DNA of 64,000 bases from positions 62,001-126,000 of the forward strand of contig JAGPYM010000001.1 in assembly GCA_020736575.1 (NCBI GenBank), given 5' to 3'. The notes below the pieces were generated by a model that saw nothing but the letters and a program-made list of their open reading frames with translations, did no database searches and had not been told where the DNA came from. Both the position numbers and the translations under genes were made by a program. Of the stretch, positions 51,334 to 64,000 are shown piece by piece; position 1 is the first letter of the stretch; every line of letters starts with the position of its first letter. This DNA comes from Thelonectria olida (lineage: Eukaryota > Ascomycota > Sordariomycetes > Hypocreales > Nectriaceae).

Positions 51334-54300
51334 GCGTTGGATCTAAGCTCACTGTGCAGAGTCGCATTCCGTCCGACTCGAGGCGTGTTTTGGGTGTTTT
51401 GATCGAGTATCGTACTGTTCTTGGTTAACCGAGCTCGTGTTTGTTGTAAATGCGAAATTGGTGCATCTCATTTCTGTCATCGAATCTTGGCTCGTCCCGT
51501 CATCCCGAGCCCGTGTACTTTGTATTCTCTGCCTGCGACATCTTCGCGGCATGTCATTGGGCCTCGAGGGTCCGGTGCCTCTTCTCTCACCTGCCCGCCC
51601 GTATTTGCCTCAGTTCAGGTTGGACGAGAGTCTGTTGACTCACCAGAAACCGACACCAAACAAGTTGATGATACGGCGATGATGTCGGATTCGCATTGTT
51701 CCGTCCGCAGTGAAGCCCAGGGGATTCAGACGGGAGGCAGTCTCATTCGTGGGAAATACTGAGAGAGAGGTGGGTCACGCTCCGGAGAGATTCGTGGCCG
51801 GTCCGGGCTTTGGGGTTGGCGGAGCATGGGCCCGAGACACCGGAGACGCTGCCGAGCAGCAAACGGACGAGTGGGCTTGGCGATGATGGAGTCTCGTTAG
51901 TTGCTCGGTGAAAGTTTTTATTTTGCTGGATGAGAAGATTTCAACGTTCTAGGCACATGCCCGTCGGAGAGAGCGGCGAGAATCGAGATGTGCAAGCTTG
52001 GAGGCGTGAGCAAGGGGGTTAGTCAGTTCCAACTAGGTAGGTAATACAACGTAGGATCGACGGGAGAGGAGCATCATTCTTTCAGCTGCAGCATCTACTT
52101 GCCTACCTACCTACCTGGGTAGTCGGGTATGTAACGCATAGTTGCTTATTTCAATGCACTGGTCAGCTAACAAGCCCAACTTGGCTGCAGATCGGGCCAC
52201 GCAGCGACCACCGGCATGCCGAGAAGGGGACGAGATATGTCAATTGCATGACGATCTGATGGGCTGGGCTTTCTTGGGCCTTGACGTCCGTCAGTCAGCC
52301 TCGCCTGGCATGCCGTTCGGCCCTGGCGATTCGGAGTTCGGTACGACGAGGGGAGACTAGAACGTGCACACCCCTGGAGGTAGTTACTATGGCATGAGAA
52401 AAAGAAGTATGGCTGGACCAACACAGGCCCGGTCCGGTAGGTCTGTTTGGTGTGCGTGCTGCGATATCAAATATTGGCTTGTTATTGGGAATGCAGTTGA
52501 CTCCGAGGTATCCACATGGGCCGACGCCGCGGGGGAGCATGCTCTGAGACAGGCGACCGGAAGCTGAAGGACAGTGGCGAGAAGAATGAAAAGAAAACTC
52601 CTCGTACGGACGGACTGTTCGCTTGTTGTTTGATTGTTTGTTGTTGACGGCAAAGTCCTGACTCGTTTGTCCCCCCACTTGTCCATGGCAGATGCCATTC
52701 TGGGGATTCGCTCCATAGTGCGAAGTAGGCAGTATAGTAGGTACCTAGGTAGACAGAAAAAGTTCCGTCTCAGTTAGACGAGGGCGAAACCACACGGGAC
52801 GAACCAGACAAGCGCAACATGGGGATGATGAAAAGAGCATCGGAGTTACTGCGTAGTACTTCAAATTTTTTCTTCCTTTTTTTCTTCACTTTTCCTTTTA
52901 CTTTTTAAACCACGTAATAGTTGCGCCATACTGTCCTTCCCTTGCGTGGCCTTTGAACTCATCTCCAAAGTGCAACCCTGCCGAGCTTTTTCTTTCTTCT
53001 TCAACGGGACCGCGGAATGAAATCGAGTTTGGGTGTCCTTTATTTGCTCTTACTCTCGGGTCGCATGGCCATGAAACAAAATATCGGGGGGCAAGGCCAT
53101 GGCCCCCCTGGTCGAAACAACCCCCAAGTCCCAACTCAAGGGTTCACACACGCTGATGCATGAAGAAGCAATTGCGGGGATGGACGAGGCTCATTGGTGG
53201 ATAATCGACTCGCACAGAAAGTCCAGCTATCACGTCGTCTGGAGAAATTGACGCTCCAGCGCCATTGTCACCCCCGGCTCTCCCAAACTACTCCACCCCA
53301 CCCCCAAGTGGTCAAGGAGAAATGGAAAGGAATGAGTGAGGTTCTGACGGGATTGTTCAGGGAGTCGGTTTTCAAGTCTGGTGTAACTATCGCGGAATTA
53401 GCAACTCAAGACAAGCAACTGTGGCAGTGCAAAAGGAAGCTGGGGACGTTCTCGGCGTAAAGAAGCCCCCTGAAATATTCCGGCTTTACTCTTCTGTTTG
53501 AGCAGTGCGAGGGTCGGCCGCTGGTCTATGTTGCAGCTTTTTTGAAAGCAGTTATTGAAGTATACGTCGCAAGTTGATGCTGGTCAACTACCTTCTTAGT
53601 TCATAATTGCCCAGGCGCCTTTCGCGAAAAAGCTTGTAGCTTGGGTGATTGCGAGCTGCATACACGGCCCAGCATCTGGACTGAGCCACATGTCACTGTC
53701 TCAAGAAATTACCGTAAGATTGGGGGTTATATGTATCATGTCTCATTTGCTACATTTCTTTCATGTCTGGCGGGTCTTTTTCAGCCGTCGTTCGTTTATT
53801 ACTACGTAGTACGTACTTTGCAGTTAGTTGGTCCATGATCCATCCCCCCCCATTGTGTATCATGCCTCCTCCATGCTACCACCCCCTTCTTTCATGAGGT
53901 GTCCGTCCACGTAACTTGGGGCTGTATTCGTACCTCCCGTGATACCCGTCTCTCGAATTGCTCCGTCCTGTTCCGTTGCCAATTGTGCCTGTCTCTTATA
54001 CCCCCACTCCGAGCAAAACCCCCCCGAAGTTCCACGGTCCCTCACACGACCGAGGAGTGGTGGTATTAGGCTCCTACAGAGTTGGAGGAAGTAACATTGG
54101 CAGGTACTTTACCTCTATATCAACAGGTACCTTCCGTCTTAACCCAGAGGCGTCGTCGTCCCTTGAACCTGGAAAAGTTACTTTCTTGGGTAGTAGCGTT
54201 GTCGAAAGCTCCTTCCTTGACCTGCTCCAGTACTTCCTGCTATCCTCCATCCTCCTGTTTGCAAGTTACTTCGTACCTCAACCTTCACCCCAATCCGACC

Positions 54301-55706
54301 CAACCCAACCTCCAACCATTCTTAATTCTCCTTCTCATCACATCCCTCACATCGACCGATGTCTAGTGCGACTCTGCAATCCCTTCAAAATTGCATTGCT
54401 GATCAGCCACCATCTCATCTAATTCAGCGCGGCAACAGGTGCATCAACAGCATTAACATCCGCCTAATAAACAACAGCCCGGACGAATCCACCTCCCACC
54501 ACCTCCCACAACCCCCCCCCCCCCCCGGCCTGCTGGTACAGCGCTGTCCACGACAAGAAACAAAAAGAAGACCACTACTTCACTGATCAAGTCGGTGCCG
54601 TCAGATCGGGTCTACTGCTGCTCGCCTCTTCCCTCTCGTCCCGCATTTCATCGCTCACGTCAAACGTACAGCTGAGCGCCTGTGGTGGAACAATTCGACT
54701 CCCGCACCCACCGTCCTGGTTCCGACTCCCTTCCACCAACGACAGCTCACCACTTTTGCCTCGCCATGGTCCTCGCCCCTGGTCGCTCCCTCTGATCCTC
54801 TCAAGCCCGTCCCCAGGTCAGGGATTTTCTCCCTTGTTTCGCCCCGGCCACGCCCTATCTGGTAGGCTCAAACGCCCCATCGGCCAAATAATCCTCGCTT
54901 GGCGTCCTAGCGACTCCATCCCTCGCCGCATACGATACCTATCTTTGCCCTCTCCACGTTGATGCCAAGCAAGACTCCCAACTCTCTTTTAGCTCCTCTC
55001 GCCTTTTGCCCTCATAAGTAGCTCCGAGGCACGGCTCACTCCAAGGCTCATTGGCTATTTGCCTACGTTCTGCCATTATTATCCCCTCATCCCGTCGTTC
55101 CATCGCTCTTCAAACTTCACTTTCGTCCGCCACTAGCACCATCGGCCTTCTCACCACCCGCGCTCGACTACGACTGACGTACGTACCCCATAGTCCGACC
55201 GCGTCTCCACGAGGGGTCCGTTCCCAAGCCTGCACCCACACAGAGATAGATAGATACCCGCACCGGCACCTCAGTTTGCGACACTCTCGACCTTCAGCCT
55301 CATCCAGCCATCATCCCAAGTCGCCGCTACCGTCACCTCTGATACCGTATTAGCTCGCGCACTCTTCCATTGCCCGATAATATTATCCCAGCGTCTCGGA
55401 AACGATTTGCCTCTCGAAACGTTCCCTCGCGAACGAAATTTGAACTCGATACACTGTCTGCGATTGCAACTTCTCGACTCATTGCGACAAGGCGTCACTT
55501 CACCCTGTCGCCTCGATTCACCTTCGATCTACCCGCCGAACCCGCAGCTTGAGCCCCCGGCGCATGGGGTAGGTTGGTGATTTGTTGGAATGCGACTCGT
55601 CCTCTCTGGATCGATCGGGGATTTCTAGCATTTGTTCGATCGAACCTGGTAGCCGTGAAGGGAAGCTGAAGAGGTGGAACTGGACCACTGCTGCAACAAG
55701 ATCTAG
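51334..55706. other. Gene-poor interval (4.4 kb) with pyrimidine-rich leader
   Basis: No ORF has recognisable coding content. From about 54,150 to 55,700 the plus strand is very C/T-rich, as in long fungal 5' leaders, and leads into the QutR-like gene. It contains 15 consecutive C bases (54512-54526) and several TACCTACC/TAGGTAGG motifs (near 52035, 52100-52120 and 52738-52752). Confidence 0.6.
54512..54526 (+). repeat. Poly(C) tract, 15 nt
   Basis: A run of 15 C bases inside the C/T-rich leader region. It is a simple repeat and a likely assembly-sensitive site. Confidence 0.85.
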
Positions 55707-57995
55707 ATGGCTGCCGTTCAACAGATGATGGCAGAGCCGCCACCAGGCCTGGTCCCAGGCTCGCTCTCCGCAACCACCCTCAATGGCTCTTCGTCGAGTC
55801 CCGTCAGCCTGGACGCCAATCGACAGAGCTCGAGTCCCGCCATGATCGATGAAAGTTCTTTTGGTGGTGCACCGGCCACTGGAGATACTAGGATTGTCGT
55901 CGTTATTTTTGGACAAGGACAGGACCGGATTGTATCCGAATTTGCAGAAGTGCTTGGTGTTCCGTTTAGGACAAGAGGCAGTTTCAACCAAGTAACTGTC
56001 GACGACCACGGTTTCGTTATCGGTATTGCTGCGGCGGGGGCGATTGGCGATGTAGCTACCCGCAACAAGGAGCTTGTTGTCGCAGTAAACGCTCACTGTG
56101 TCAACTTAGGAATGCCGCCGGACCTTCACCTCTCAGCCCACTGTGACTACGAGTTCCTTTATTCAGAATCGTCCTTTTTCCGCCGCGATCTGGCAAGATT
56201 CACCTCCTTCACTCTAGGTCAGATCAGTCATCATGAAGCACTGATGGCAAAGCCTAGAACGTACTTTATCTCTACCACCTTCCCAGATGTTCATGCTGCT
56301 TTGCCTAATATTGATATTCTGACTGTCGGTGCCGATGGTGTGGAAATACGAGTCGATCTGCTACAGGAGCCTCTTGGAGACGGGACCTTCTCGGAAATCC
56401 CTAGCCTAAGCTACGTAGGAGAACAAGTCATGCTTCTTCGGCAGCGGACTGAACTTCCCATCATCTTCACCACTCGATGTACCCGCGAAAATGGACGATT
56501 TCCAATGGACAGACCGGAAGTATACTACGATTACTTGTACCGCGCGATCCAATGGGGCGTTGAATACATCGATGTGGAACTCTGGCTACCCGAAGACATC
56601 AGGAGAAAACTGTTTCAGCAGCGAGGCAACTCACGAATCATGTCGGCCTTTCACGACTTCTCAGGGACGTTTCGATGGCCATCCAAGTATGCACAGGAGG
56701 TTTTCCAACAGTCGATACCGTACGCCGACATCATCAAGATGATTGCCATCATCAACGAACATAACGAGAACTTTGAATTGGAATACTTCCGGTCCAAGAT
56801 GCGATCCGAATACCCTGGTGCGCCGCCGTTCTCGGCCGTCAACATGGGCGAAACTGGGCAGTTCTCGAGAACTCTGAACCCTGTCTTCACACCAATCACT
56901 CACCCTCTTCTTCCAATAATCGCCGCTCCCGGGCAGATGAGCGCGGCTGAAATCAATGCCGCTCTCGCTCTGTTGGGCCAATTACCACGGAAGTCGATAT
57001 ATGGAATTAGCAGTACAGCGTCTCGGAGTGCGACGCCACAGGCGCCATTCTATGAGAAGTGCTTTAACGAGCTTGGACTTCCTCACCATTTTGCAGTCGT
57101 CGATCGTCATCCCAACAATCCTGGAAGTATGGAGGCTTGGTGTAATCAGAAGCACTTTGGCGGCGCCTATCTCAACCCAGGGCTATCACACCAAACTCTG
57201 ACCAAGAACAGCTCCTTTTTCCTAGGCCTGAATGGGGGCACTGGACCGATCTTGACTGAAGCTGCACGTGTAATCGGGATCGTGGATACAATAGTTGTTA
57301 GGTCGCTTTCGGGGTCAACGACATCATCACCACATTCGATTCCATCAAGCCCTCGCCACAGGCAAACCGATTCTCTCGAGCCCGTCATCCAGCCCGGCCT
57401 GCCACCAAACACGACACTCGTCTTGGATAATGCAGGCTGGAAAGGCATTTTGAGCACACTTACCCGCGATCTGGCCCCTTCAGCATACTTCGGCCGTTCA
57501 GCCGTGGTCATGGCATCTTCATCAGACGATGCCGCACCTGTGATATTCGCCATGAAGGCCCTCAGGATTTCCAAGATCTATACAGTCGGCTTCCGGACGC
57601 CATCAGCACTTCTTCGAAACGCGCCCCCGATCGAACCATTCGTCAGTCTCGAAAGCCTTCAGCGGGCCAGGTCGGTGGAAGATGATAGTGCCCCATTCGT
57701 CATTGTCTCGGCACTCGGTCCAGAGAAGAGCAATCTGGTCGGAATGTTGGTTCGAGCATTCGGGAACAACGGCTCTCGAGGGTTGACGACTTCGAAGAGG
57801 GTCTTTCTCGATTTGGCGGATGGAGCTTCCCGCAGGACATCTGATCCAAGTCAAATCGCCGAGAAGAGCGGCTTCGCCGCATATGGAGCAACTGATGTGG
57901 CAGCGTTCACGACGGTAGAGACCCTGCGGCTCCTCGTTGGGCAGAACGTACCTTACAGCTTCGTGCGTCTGGCGAGTGGAAGCAGCCTCTATTGA
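55707..57995 (+). CDS. Quinate-repressor-like protein (QutR/qa-1S type, AROM-derived)
   Basis: A single-exon 762-residue protein. The first 60 residues are Ser/Pro-rich. Residues about 61-170 resemble a degenerate shikimate-kinase-like module with no GxxGxGK[S/T] P-loop. Residues about 185-410 are a type I 3-dehydroquinase-like barrel: [23 protein letters not shown], His316 in AFHDFSGT and Lys344 in [11 protein letters not shown] keep the positions of the catalytic His and Schiff-base Lys. Residues about 430-750 resemble shikimate dehydrogenase ([19 protein letters not shown]), but the VT.PHK motif reads [10 protein letters not shown] and lacks the catalytic Lys. This layout is that of QutR/qa-1S repressors, which evolved from the last three domains of AROM and sense quinate pathway metabolites. 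It is shorter than QutR (about 900 aa). No quinate-utilisation enzyme gene lies in this window. Confidence 0.85.
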   Translation: MAAVQQMMAEPPPGLVPGSLSATTLNGSSSSPVSLDANRQSSSPAMIDESSFGGAPATGDTRIVVVIFGQGQDRIVSEFAEVLGVPFRTRGSFNQVTVDDHGFVIGIAAAGAIGDVATRNKELVVAVNAHCVNLGMPPDLHLSAHCDYEFLYSESSFFRRDLARFTSFTLGQISHHEALMAKPRTYFISTTFPDVHAALPNIDILTVGADGVEIRVDLLQEPLGDGTFSEIPSLSYVGEQVMLLRQRTELPIIFTTRCTRENGRFPMDRPEVYYDYLYRAIQWGVEYIDVELWLPEDIRRKLFQQRGNSRIMSAFHDFSGTFRWPSKYAQEVFQQSIPYADIIKMIAIINEHNENFELEYFRSKMRSEYPGAPPFSAVNMGETGQFSRTLNPVFTPITHPLLPIIAAPGQMSAAEINAALALLGQLPRKSIYGISSTASRSATPQAPFYEKCFNELGLPHHFAVVDRHPNNPGSMEAWCNQKHFGGAYLNPGLSHQTLTKNSSFFLGLNGGTGPILTEAARVIGIVDTIVVRSLSGSTTSSPHSIPSSPRHRQTDSLEPVIQPGLPPNTTLVLDNAGWKGILSTLTRDLAPSAYFGRSAVVMASSSDDAAPVIFAMKALRISKIYTVGFRTPSALLRNAPPIEPFVSLESLQRARSVEDDSAPFVIVSALGPEKSNLVGMLVRAFGNNGSRGLTTSKRVFLDLADGASRRTSDPSQIAEKSGFAAYGATDVAAFTTVETLRLLVGQNVPYSFVRLASGSSLY

Positions 57996-60900
57996 AGAAG
58001 GATCGAATAGTACTTGGCATGGGCAAATACCAGAGCGTTCGGTGTTCTTCATAGAGTACGGGACTGGAACTGACGACGGTGCTTCGCACAACAAACGGAC
58101 CGAGAACTCATCCGGACAAAGATCCGAACAAACTTTCAGTCTCAGGGGCAAATTCCTGCAGGCTCAAGGGCACTACACAGGAAGGCGATGGGAGTGAGCA
58201 AGGTAACTTGCCTGTCCGGCACAACCGCACCAACGGTAGCCCCATGCCAAGCACCGCCTCTCACCGTCAGCGCCTAGCCTTAAGATCAAAGATGCCCCCC
58301 ATAACCATGGGTGTGGGATCCGGCCTTGTCAGTTGTTCCAGGGCCACGGCGGGGCTGTTTGTCCCCTGGCTTCCGTATCGAGAGACGGCCACTTGAAATA
58401 CTCGCAACAGAAGCTCGGAAGCGAATGTTTGCCGCCCATGAGGGCCCAGAGTTTTCCCTGTAAGACCCATCACGGTCTGCTAGGGAGAGGGAGAGTGGGT
58501 GGTTGTAACCCTTGCATGAGTGTGGCGTTTGGATAACTCAGAGCGGTCTCGACTGTAAATGACAGGACGATTGACTTTGAAGAAGATGAAACATAACTAT
58601 CTGTGTGATGAACTGTACTACATATGCATACATTAGTACACGATGAAAGAACTAGCTCGCTGGCGGTGTGGTTTTATGCGGGATGATGTATTTTCTGAAA
58701 CTTGAAACTTGGTATGAAATAGTTGATATCATATGCATAAAGAAATAAGGAGAATGTAGCCACAAGAAACATGACGCGTGTAAGAAAAGCCTGTTCATTT
58801 CTGCAGCACCTCACGACTAAACTGGCGAGAACGGCATTTGTGATGCTAAACTTGGGAGCCTGGTCAACTGTCAGATGTGATTCTGCTATGCGGAGTAAGG
58901 ACAGCGTAGCCCTGAAGCGTAACATGACGGGAGTGGTCGAGAATGGAGATGGGACAAGGCTCGACATGCACACGTCATGCCTGTCTGTCTGTCCCCTTGC
59001 TTATTCCCAGTTTCGCTCTTCAGAGTCCGCCACATTTCACGACGAGGGTTAGATAAAAGCCCTGTGTGAGATTCAGGGCGCTTGGGGAGAGAGCCCACCC
59101 CCTTTCAGGGAGGGAGTGAGAAGTGAGTGAATATGTACGGGTGGGTGCTGGTACGGTGCTACAATCCACCTTCTCGCAGGGACGGCGAAACGCTCACGCA
59201 GTAGCGGCGGGGGTATACTGTAGCTGTGTGTAAACGTCTCAAACGGGCTCAAACGGATCGCCGCAAACCTCATATGACATCCAAACACATGATGAGATGA
59301 TTGTCACCGATTAAGGACCTCTGTGTGAGGAAGGGGGTGGGGGCCAAGCGAACATGTGCGCCGTGCCATTCGGGTGGCAGTCTTGGATGTGAAGGGGATG
59401 GAGGGGAGGGGAGGGGAGGGGGCTTGACAGGTCTTTTGCAAAGGCCTTCCCCAGAAGAGGGAGTTGGAACCTGGCCTGGTCGCAGTGACAGGTCTGGTGC
59501 CGGCAGACCAGAAGAAGCTCTCTCTTGAAGGTCAAAGCAACACGGCCAAGACATCGGGCGAACGACTACCGAAGGGCGAATGGGGAAGGTCTCAAAGAAG
59601 CCTGCCGGAGACCTTGCTAAGGTACCGGTCGAGAGCTTGTTGATCTGCCTCTGGCCACACCTGGATCGACTGGGACGATGCGGCCCGAGAGTGTGAAGGA
59701 AACGAGGGGGTGTGAAGTGGCAGTGGACGAAGAGGCGAGTGTGGCGGACATGCGGAGGAGATGGACGGGACGCAAACAGTAAACGACCCTGCTTTGGGGG
59801 CTGGCAAACAGAGTTCGGATGAAGAGGAGAGGAGTCTCCATCACCAGGGCAGGGGTAGCGGTCAACCCGTAAAGCATCCTTCTTGATGGGATGGCTACCG
59901 GTTGACGAGAGAAGGGGACTCCGGCAGAGAAGCCGGAGAGAAGACGCCATCCAGGAAAGGTCCACCGCCGACCAGCGCTTCTGAACGAGTCGGTATCTCC
60001 TTGAGAACCTTGCAGACTACCTTATGCTTATGCCGTGATGCGTAGCATTCGGTCCCTTGGGCGTAGGGCGTTAGCATCGTTCCCATCTCACATCTCGACC
60101 CACCGATTCAACCCACCAGCGACTCACTCGCTCGATGAGATAATAAAGGAGACAACGAACATGCAGCATGAGACTGGGCGAAACGCGAAAACAGAAACAT
60201 GCAGCCCTCATGAGCGAGAAGTGACGCGTTCCGCGGTACCGGAGATGAGAGTAGGCCCTCCTTCCAAGAGCCGAGACTGGAAGCGTATCAGATTGTAAGT
60301 AAGGGAGCTGCACCGCTTCGGCTGTTCAGAACGACTCTCTCTCATTGGAAGAGTAGGAGCGTGGGTAGCTGCATTGGGGCCTTCTCCAATACACCGACAT
60401 ATCGAGCAACGAGCCAGGGGCCAGTGGGGATGCGATGGACACGATGCTGTTCATGGGGACGACGAAGAGAAAACGGTAAAAGAAGCGATACGAGAAGCAG
60501 GCACTTAACGGCCGGCAAGGAAGCGCCTGCTGATCAAGTAAGCGGATTCGGCAAGGGGGAGGAAGCCCACTCTGGCCATTCCGTCACAGATTTCGTCTTC
60601 GGAGTGATTCGTCCTTGGAGTGACATGATGATTCCGGATGAGTTGGAACACTACTCACCCGTTGGAACTCTAGAGTGGTTAGAAGGATGGGAGTTGCGTG
60701 AGGCGATCCGTATGCTTCTCAGACCGTTACTCAACCGAATGCAACCTCTTTTGCTCCTTGGCCAAATTGCGTTGGTTGGATCTGGCGCCTAGATTCGGAC
60801 AATGATGTGCAACCAGGGGAGCCATGTAGTGGCCATGTTGGCTCCGACCCTACTCGTAGATCTGGTAATTCTGCAGTTGTCCGTATTCGCGCGTATTCGC

Positions 60901-63900
60901 ACCATGTGAACAAAGCAGAAGAGAGAGAGCACCAAACGGTGACGGAGGCCGGGGACATCTTCCTAGGCAGGCAGTCGACGATGGTGACCACGCCCCATAA
61001 CCGGCGAGGTGAGGCTAATCTTCTTGATACGATGAAATGGGGCACACCCCCCAGGGACTTTTTCTTGGGCCGTATCTGAGAGTGGGAATATGGACCCTAG
61101 GATAAACCTTCTGTTAATTATGAAATCCGCCGAATCTGACTTGCAAGAACAAACGGCGCTACACGTGTAGCTGTGAGGAGACGCCGGGAGACCAGCTGAC
61201 ATCAAGGTAGTTTCAGAGACCACACAGGCTGTGGATCTCGACACCGCCAGTCTGGTGAGACCCGACTTCCAGCTCGGCTGTTGTTGTTGCTCGGGAAGGG
61301 CTAGGCATTAAGCGGAGGCATGCCGACGAGGACGGAATTCCCGTTGGTGGCGCTTATTCTTATTAGCCATCGACCCAACTAGCTGTCCGAGGCTCAGGAC
61401 TTCAGGGGGAGCTAGTATAGAAAGAGACGACTTGAGAGCGACAGAGGGAACGGAAACAAGAGATGGAGAGAGAGGAACCACAGACCATGGCCGGTCACCG
61501 AGCCTGCAAACCTTGTGACTTGCAAGGCCATAGGGTAGTGAGGGAATGGGACCATGGTGTTGGACAATAAGCTTTGAGGCTTCAGCCTCTCGAACTTCTT
61601 ACATAGTCCAGTCGCATAGGAAAGGCCCTATTCAACGACAGTATTTGCCATACTCTTACGAGCTTGAGTTTGAAAGCGAATCAACACGAGTCTTGGTAAG
61701 GCGATTTAGACTTTGCCCTTGGGACTTGAAGGATCTTTGAACCATGAGCGTCAGGGGTGAGTAATCCCCCACAATTCAAAGGTGCCTCTCGAATGGGGGA
61801 TGTGAATAGTACGAGAGATGAACGGCATAAGTTAAGCATCCACGGTCCAGTGGATTCGTGCCATAATCCCCAACAGGGGCCGGGCCTTTCCCTAGTGCTA
61901 GGGGTACGATGACGAAGCCGTCCCAGGTGCCTGGCAGCGCAGAGTTGAGGGCGCGGGCGTCTTGGCCACCACGGGAGGCAATCAGGCGGCTCAAGCTGAC
62001 CCAGCATGGGACCATCCGCGCTTTCTCCGAGTCGAGAAATATGATGTAAAGGAGCCTGCTGATTGACAGAGAGCTGGTCGGGGTTGGCATGCCAGAGGCT
62101 TTCATCGATCTCGAGTTGAATCCATCCACGCGGCCAGTTTCAGTTTTAGGTGAATCCCTCTGAGAAGGCTGACAGCGGCCTAGTAGAGAATGGACGTGGA
62201 TGCCTCGGGGGTCGGGATAGGCTACGGCGTGACAATGGTTCGACGAGGTGGGTGTCTTGAGCGAACCCATGCTGGGCACGGATTGGGCACCTGGGGTAAA
62301 GCGGAGGGCGCCATGCTGAAGAAAGACTCCAAAAAGGCAGGGAGGCCGGTATTACAGGGCACTCAACGATCTGCTTCCAGAAGGGCCCTGTTTTGATACC
62401 TGACGCCGGCTCTCCGGGTGAATTGGTCCTCGTACACCTGACAGCCGTGAATATGTAGGCTCCAGGATCACCCAAGCTGCCGAGAACCATCGTGAGCCTT
62501 TTACATTGTCGACTGGTTTCTGTGTGTCAAGCAAGTGACGACGCCAGCTCTCATCAAGCGCTGACATTCTCATTGCACTGACCCAGTGGCTGTTCGGGAC
62601 CAAGTATAAGATTAATTAACAGCAAAACAATCCGTCTCGAACTTTGAGGCGGGCGTTAGTTGTCTAAAGTGATAGCACCGGCAGGGATGTTCGGCAGCCA
62701 GTGGATAGCTGGAGAGGGTCCCGGCCGGGCCCAAGATCCAAATCGGGGGAGACCCCGAATGGACGCGGATGAGCACACGCCAACGGGCGATGCTAGCTTG
62801 GATCGATGAGGCGCACCTGTCTGGAGGGACACGAGGGAGTGGGCCAAAGGAGCGAGACTGGGATGCAGATACAGAGGCGACATAGTAATTTCAGTGAGGC
62901 CTTGTTAGTGAATGCAAGTGAATTATCAGCGTCCGGGGTGTGAAAGTGGCGACGAAGCAATGCAGCCATCCCCCATCATGACTGGTTTTTACCAATGCAA
63001 GCCCTACGAGGCAAGATATCAGCGTATACCCGCATAACGGTGTGCAGGTTTCAACGGCCTGTCATCCGGATCGATAGTATTGATCATTGATCATTGCGAT
63101 TGTTCGATGCTATGCCGCATACCGACTTGGCGATTGAATGATGAATCATAAGCCAGGAATTTAACCAGGTTGTCTGATCAAGTGAGCTTCGACGAGGGCG
63201 ATCTGCATGTCGAATTGGACAATATGATACACGACTAAAATTGCTGAGAAGCCCATGGAGAGAAAAGGCTTTCACCCTCACCTGAGCATGCCTCAACCAA
63301 GGGTAGCATATCCGTGGAGGGTGTCACGTCACGTCATCCTTCATCTTGATTCCCTGTTGGAGATGTCTAGACAGGGTGATGGGAGGCAAATGGTGACAGC
63401 GTCCTAGAAAATTGACAGAGTTGCGAGACGGCCACATGTAGGTTGGCTTCCCGGAGATGTTGGCGCTCCGAGCGGATTCAAATACGGTACATAATCTAGC
63501 ACTGGTGCTTATGACTGAAGTGAGTGGCCGATGCCATGGTTCACTCGGCCGGTTGACGATCGAGCTCGGTGATAGAGAAAAGAGGGACCACAGCTGTGCT
63601 CCGCGGGATGCTTTCAAGACAGGACAGGGGAGAAGAGAGTTGGGCGAAGCAGGATGAAAGAGGCATTTAGGGGAAAGCCCCTGGCCCTGTCAACGGCCCA
63701 CATGCTGTGTAGGAGTAGGGGAGCGATCTCGTCCCCATCTGCGGGAGCTGGGATGAACGAAGGGCGAAGGATAACCTGGGCCTGTGTGTAGCTAATGGAA
63801 GCGTTATGGCGAGTCAATGGAAAGAGTCTGGAATGTTGCAGACCAAGGGGTCGGGTAGATAGAGTAGTCCTAAAGTGGATTCGACTCATGTACGAAGACA

Positions 63901-64000
63901 CCGTGCCTGAGGCCCAGGGGTTTCGCCGAGGACAAGGAGCTTGAAGAGATGAGCTGGGTCACCAAGAAGCGTGCCGAGGGGCTAAGATCTCCAGGTATGA
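57996..64000. other. Gene-free interval to the right edge (6 kb)
   Basis: I can support no gene. The longest ORFs (231 aa at 59965-59270 minus, 167 aa at 62279-61776 minus, 143 aa at 60361-60792 plus) show no domain and look like by-products of strand asymmetry. Much of 59,090-62,900 is purine-rich on the plus strand, that is pyrimidine-rich on the minus strand. The sequence is not AT-rich, so it is not a RIP-degraded repeat. It could be the far-upstream region of a gene beyond the window, or a non-coding transcript. Confidence 0.5.

Noticed and set aside
53958..54422. 154-aa plus-strand ORF
   Set aside because: Non-ATG start and Ser/Pro/Leu composition of a pyrimidine-rich leader.
59270..59965. 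231-aa minus-strand ORF in the right gene-free region
   Set aside because: Pro/Ser/Arg/His-rich composition follows from pyrimidine-rich DNA; no domain or supporting splice partner.
60361..60792. 143-aa plus-strand ORF ending in a Leu/Glu-rich segment
   Set aside because: The last 60 residues look protein-like, but there is no domain and no plausible exon partner.

Overview
The window is nuclear DNA of a filamentous ascomycete (Pezizomycotina), most likely a Sordariomycete. The evidence is many short introns (mostly 50-80 nt) with GTRNGT donors and CTRAY branch sites, a CFEM protein, a QutR/qa-1S-type protein, a Zn2Cys6 regulator and a fungal L-rhamnose pathway. The species cannot be fixed from the sequence. 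Gene-free DNA is not AT-rich, so I see no sign of repeat-induced point mutation, and I see no intact transposon, rRNA, tRNA or CRISPR.

Layout. 1-4635: 3' end of a DEAH RNA helicase (+) converging on a SART3/Prp24-like splicing factor (-). 4636-11089: about 6.4 kb with no supported gene. 11090-15843: a CFEM membrane protein (+), then three genes for mitochondrial proteins: ribosomal protein uL22m (-), cytochrome c oxidase subunit 7A (+, divergent from uL22m) and Som1 (-). 16279-19463: an uncharacterised RecA-like protein (+) and a CECR5/YKR070W-type HAD hydrolase (-). 19464-22863: 3.4 kb without genes.

22864-32343: L-rhamnose 1-dehydrogenase (-) and L-rhamnonate dehydratase (-), steps 1 and 3 of the fungal non-phosphorylated L-rhamnose pathway. 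A Zn2Cys6 transcription factor (+) diverges from the dehydratase. The shared 2.4-kb interval holds a perfect CGG-N11-CCG palindrome. The dehydrogenase promoter holds a related 19-bp sequence sharing the nonamer TCGGGGCCA, so a locally encoded regulator of both enzymes is a testable model.

32746-36243: a membrane-anchored GH114 glycosidase (-) and an uncharacterised secretory protein ending in KDEL (+). 38384-51333: a CBM48/Crp1-like protein with a 1.17-kb intron and 56-residue tandem repeats (+), an RNF10/Mag2-like RING protein (+), Mpp10 of the U3 snoRNP (+), a NASP/Sim3/Hif1 histone chaperone (-) and a VOC/glyoxalase-fold protein (+). 51334-55706: 4.4 kb, ending in a pyrimidine-rich leader. 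55707-57995: a QutR/qa-1S-like protein (+). 57996-64000: 6 kb in which I can support no gene.

Many genes are split by introns, including exons of 23-43 nt. Splice structures were derived by hand from reading-frame continuity and consensus signals and have not been tested against transcripts. The only clear functional grouping is the L-rhamnose pair with its candidate regulator; the mitochondrial trio is a looser grouping. The remainder is housekeeping.
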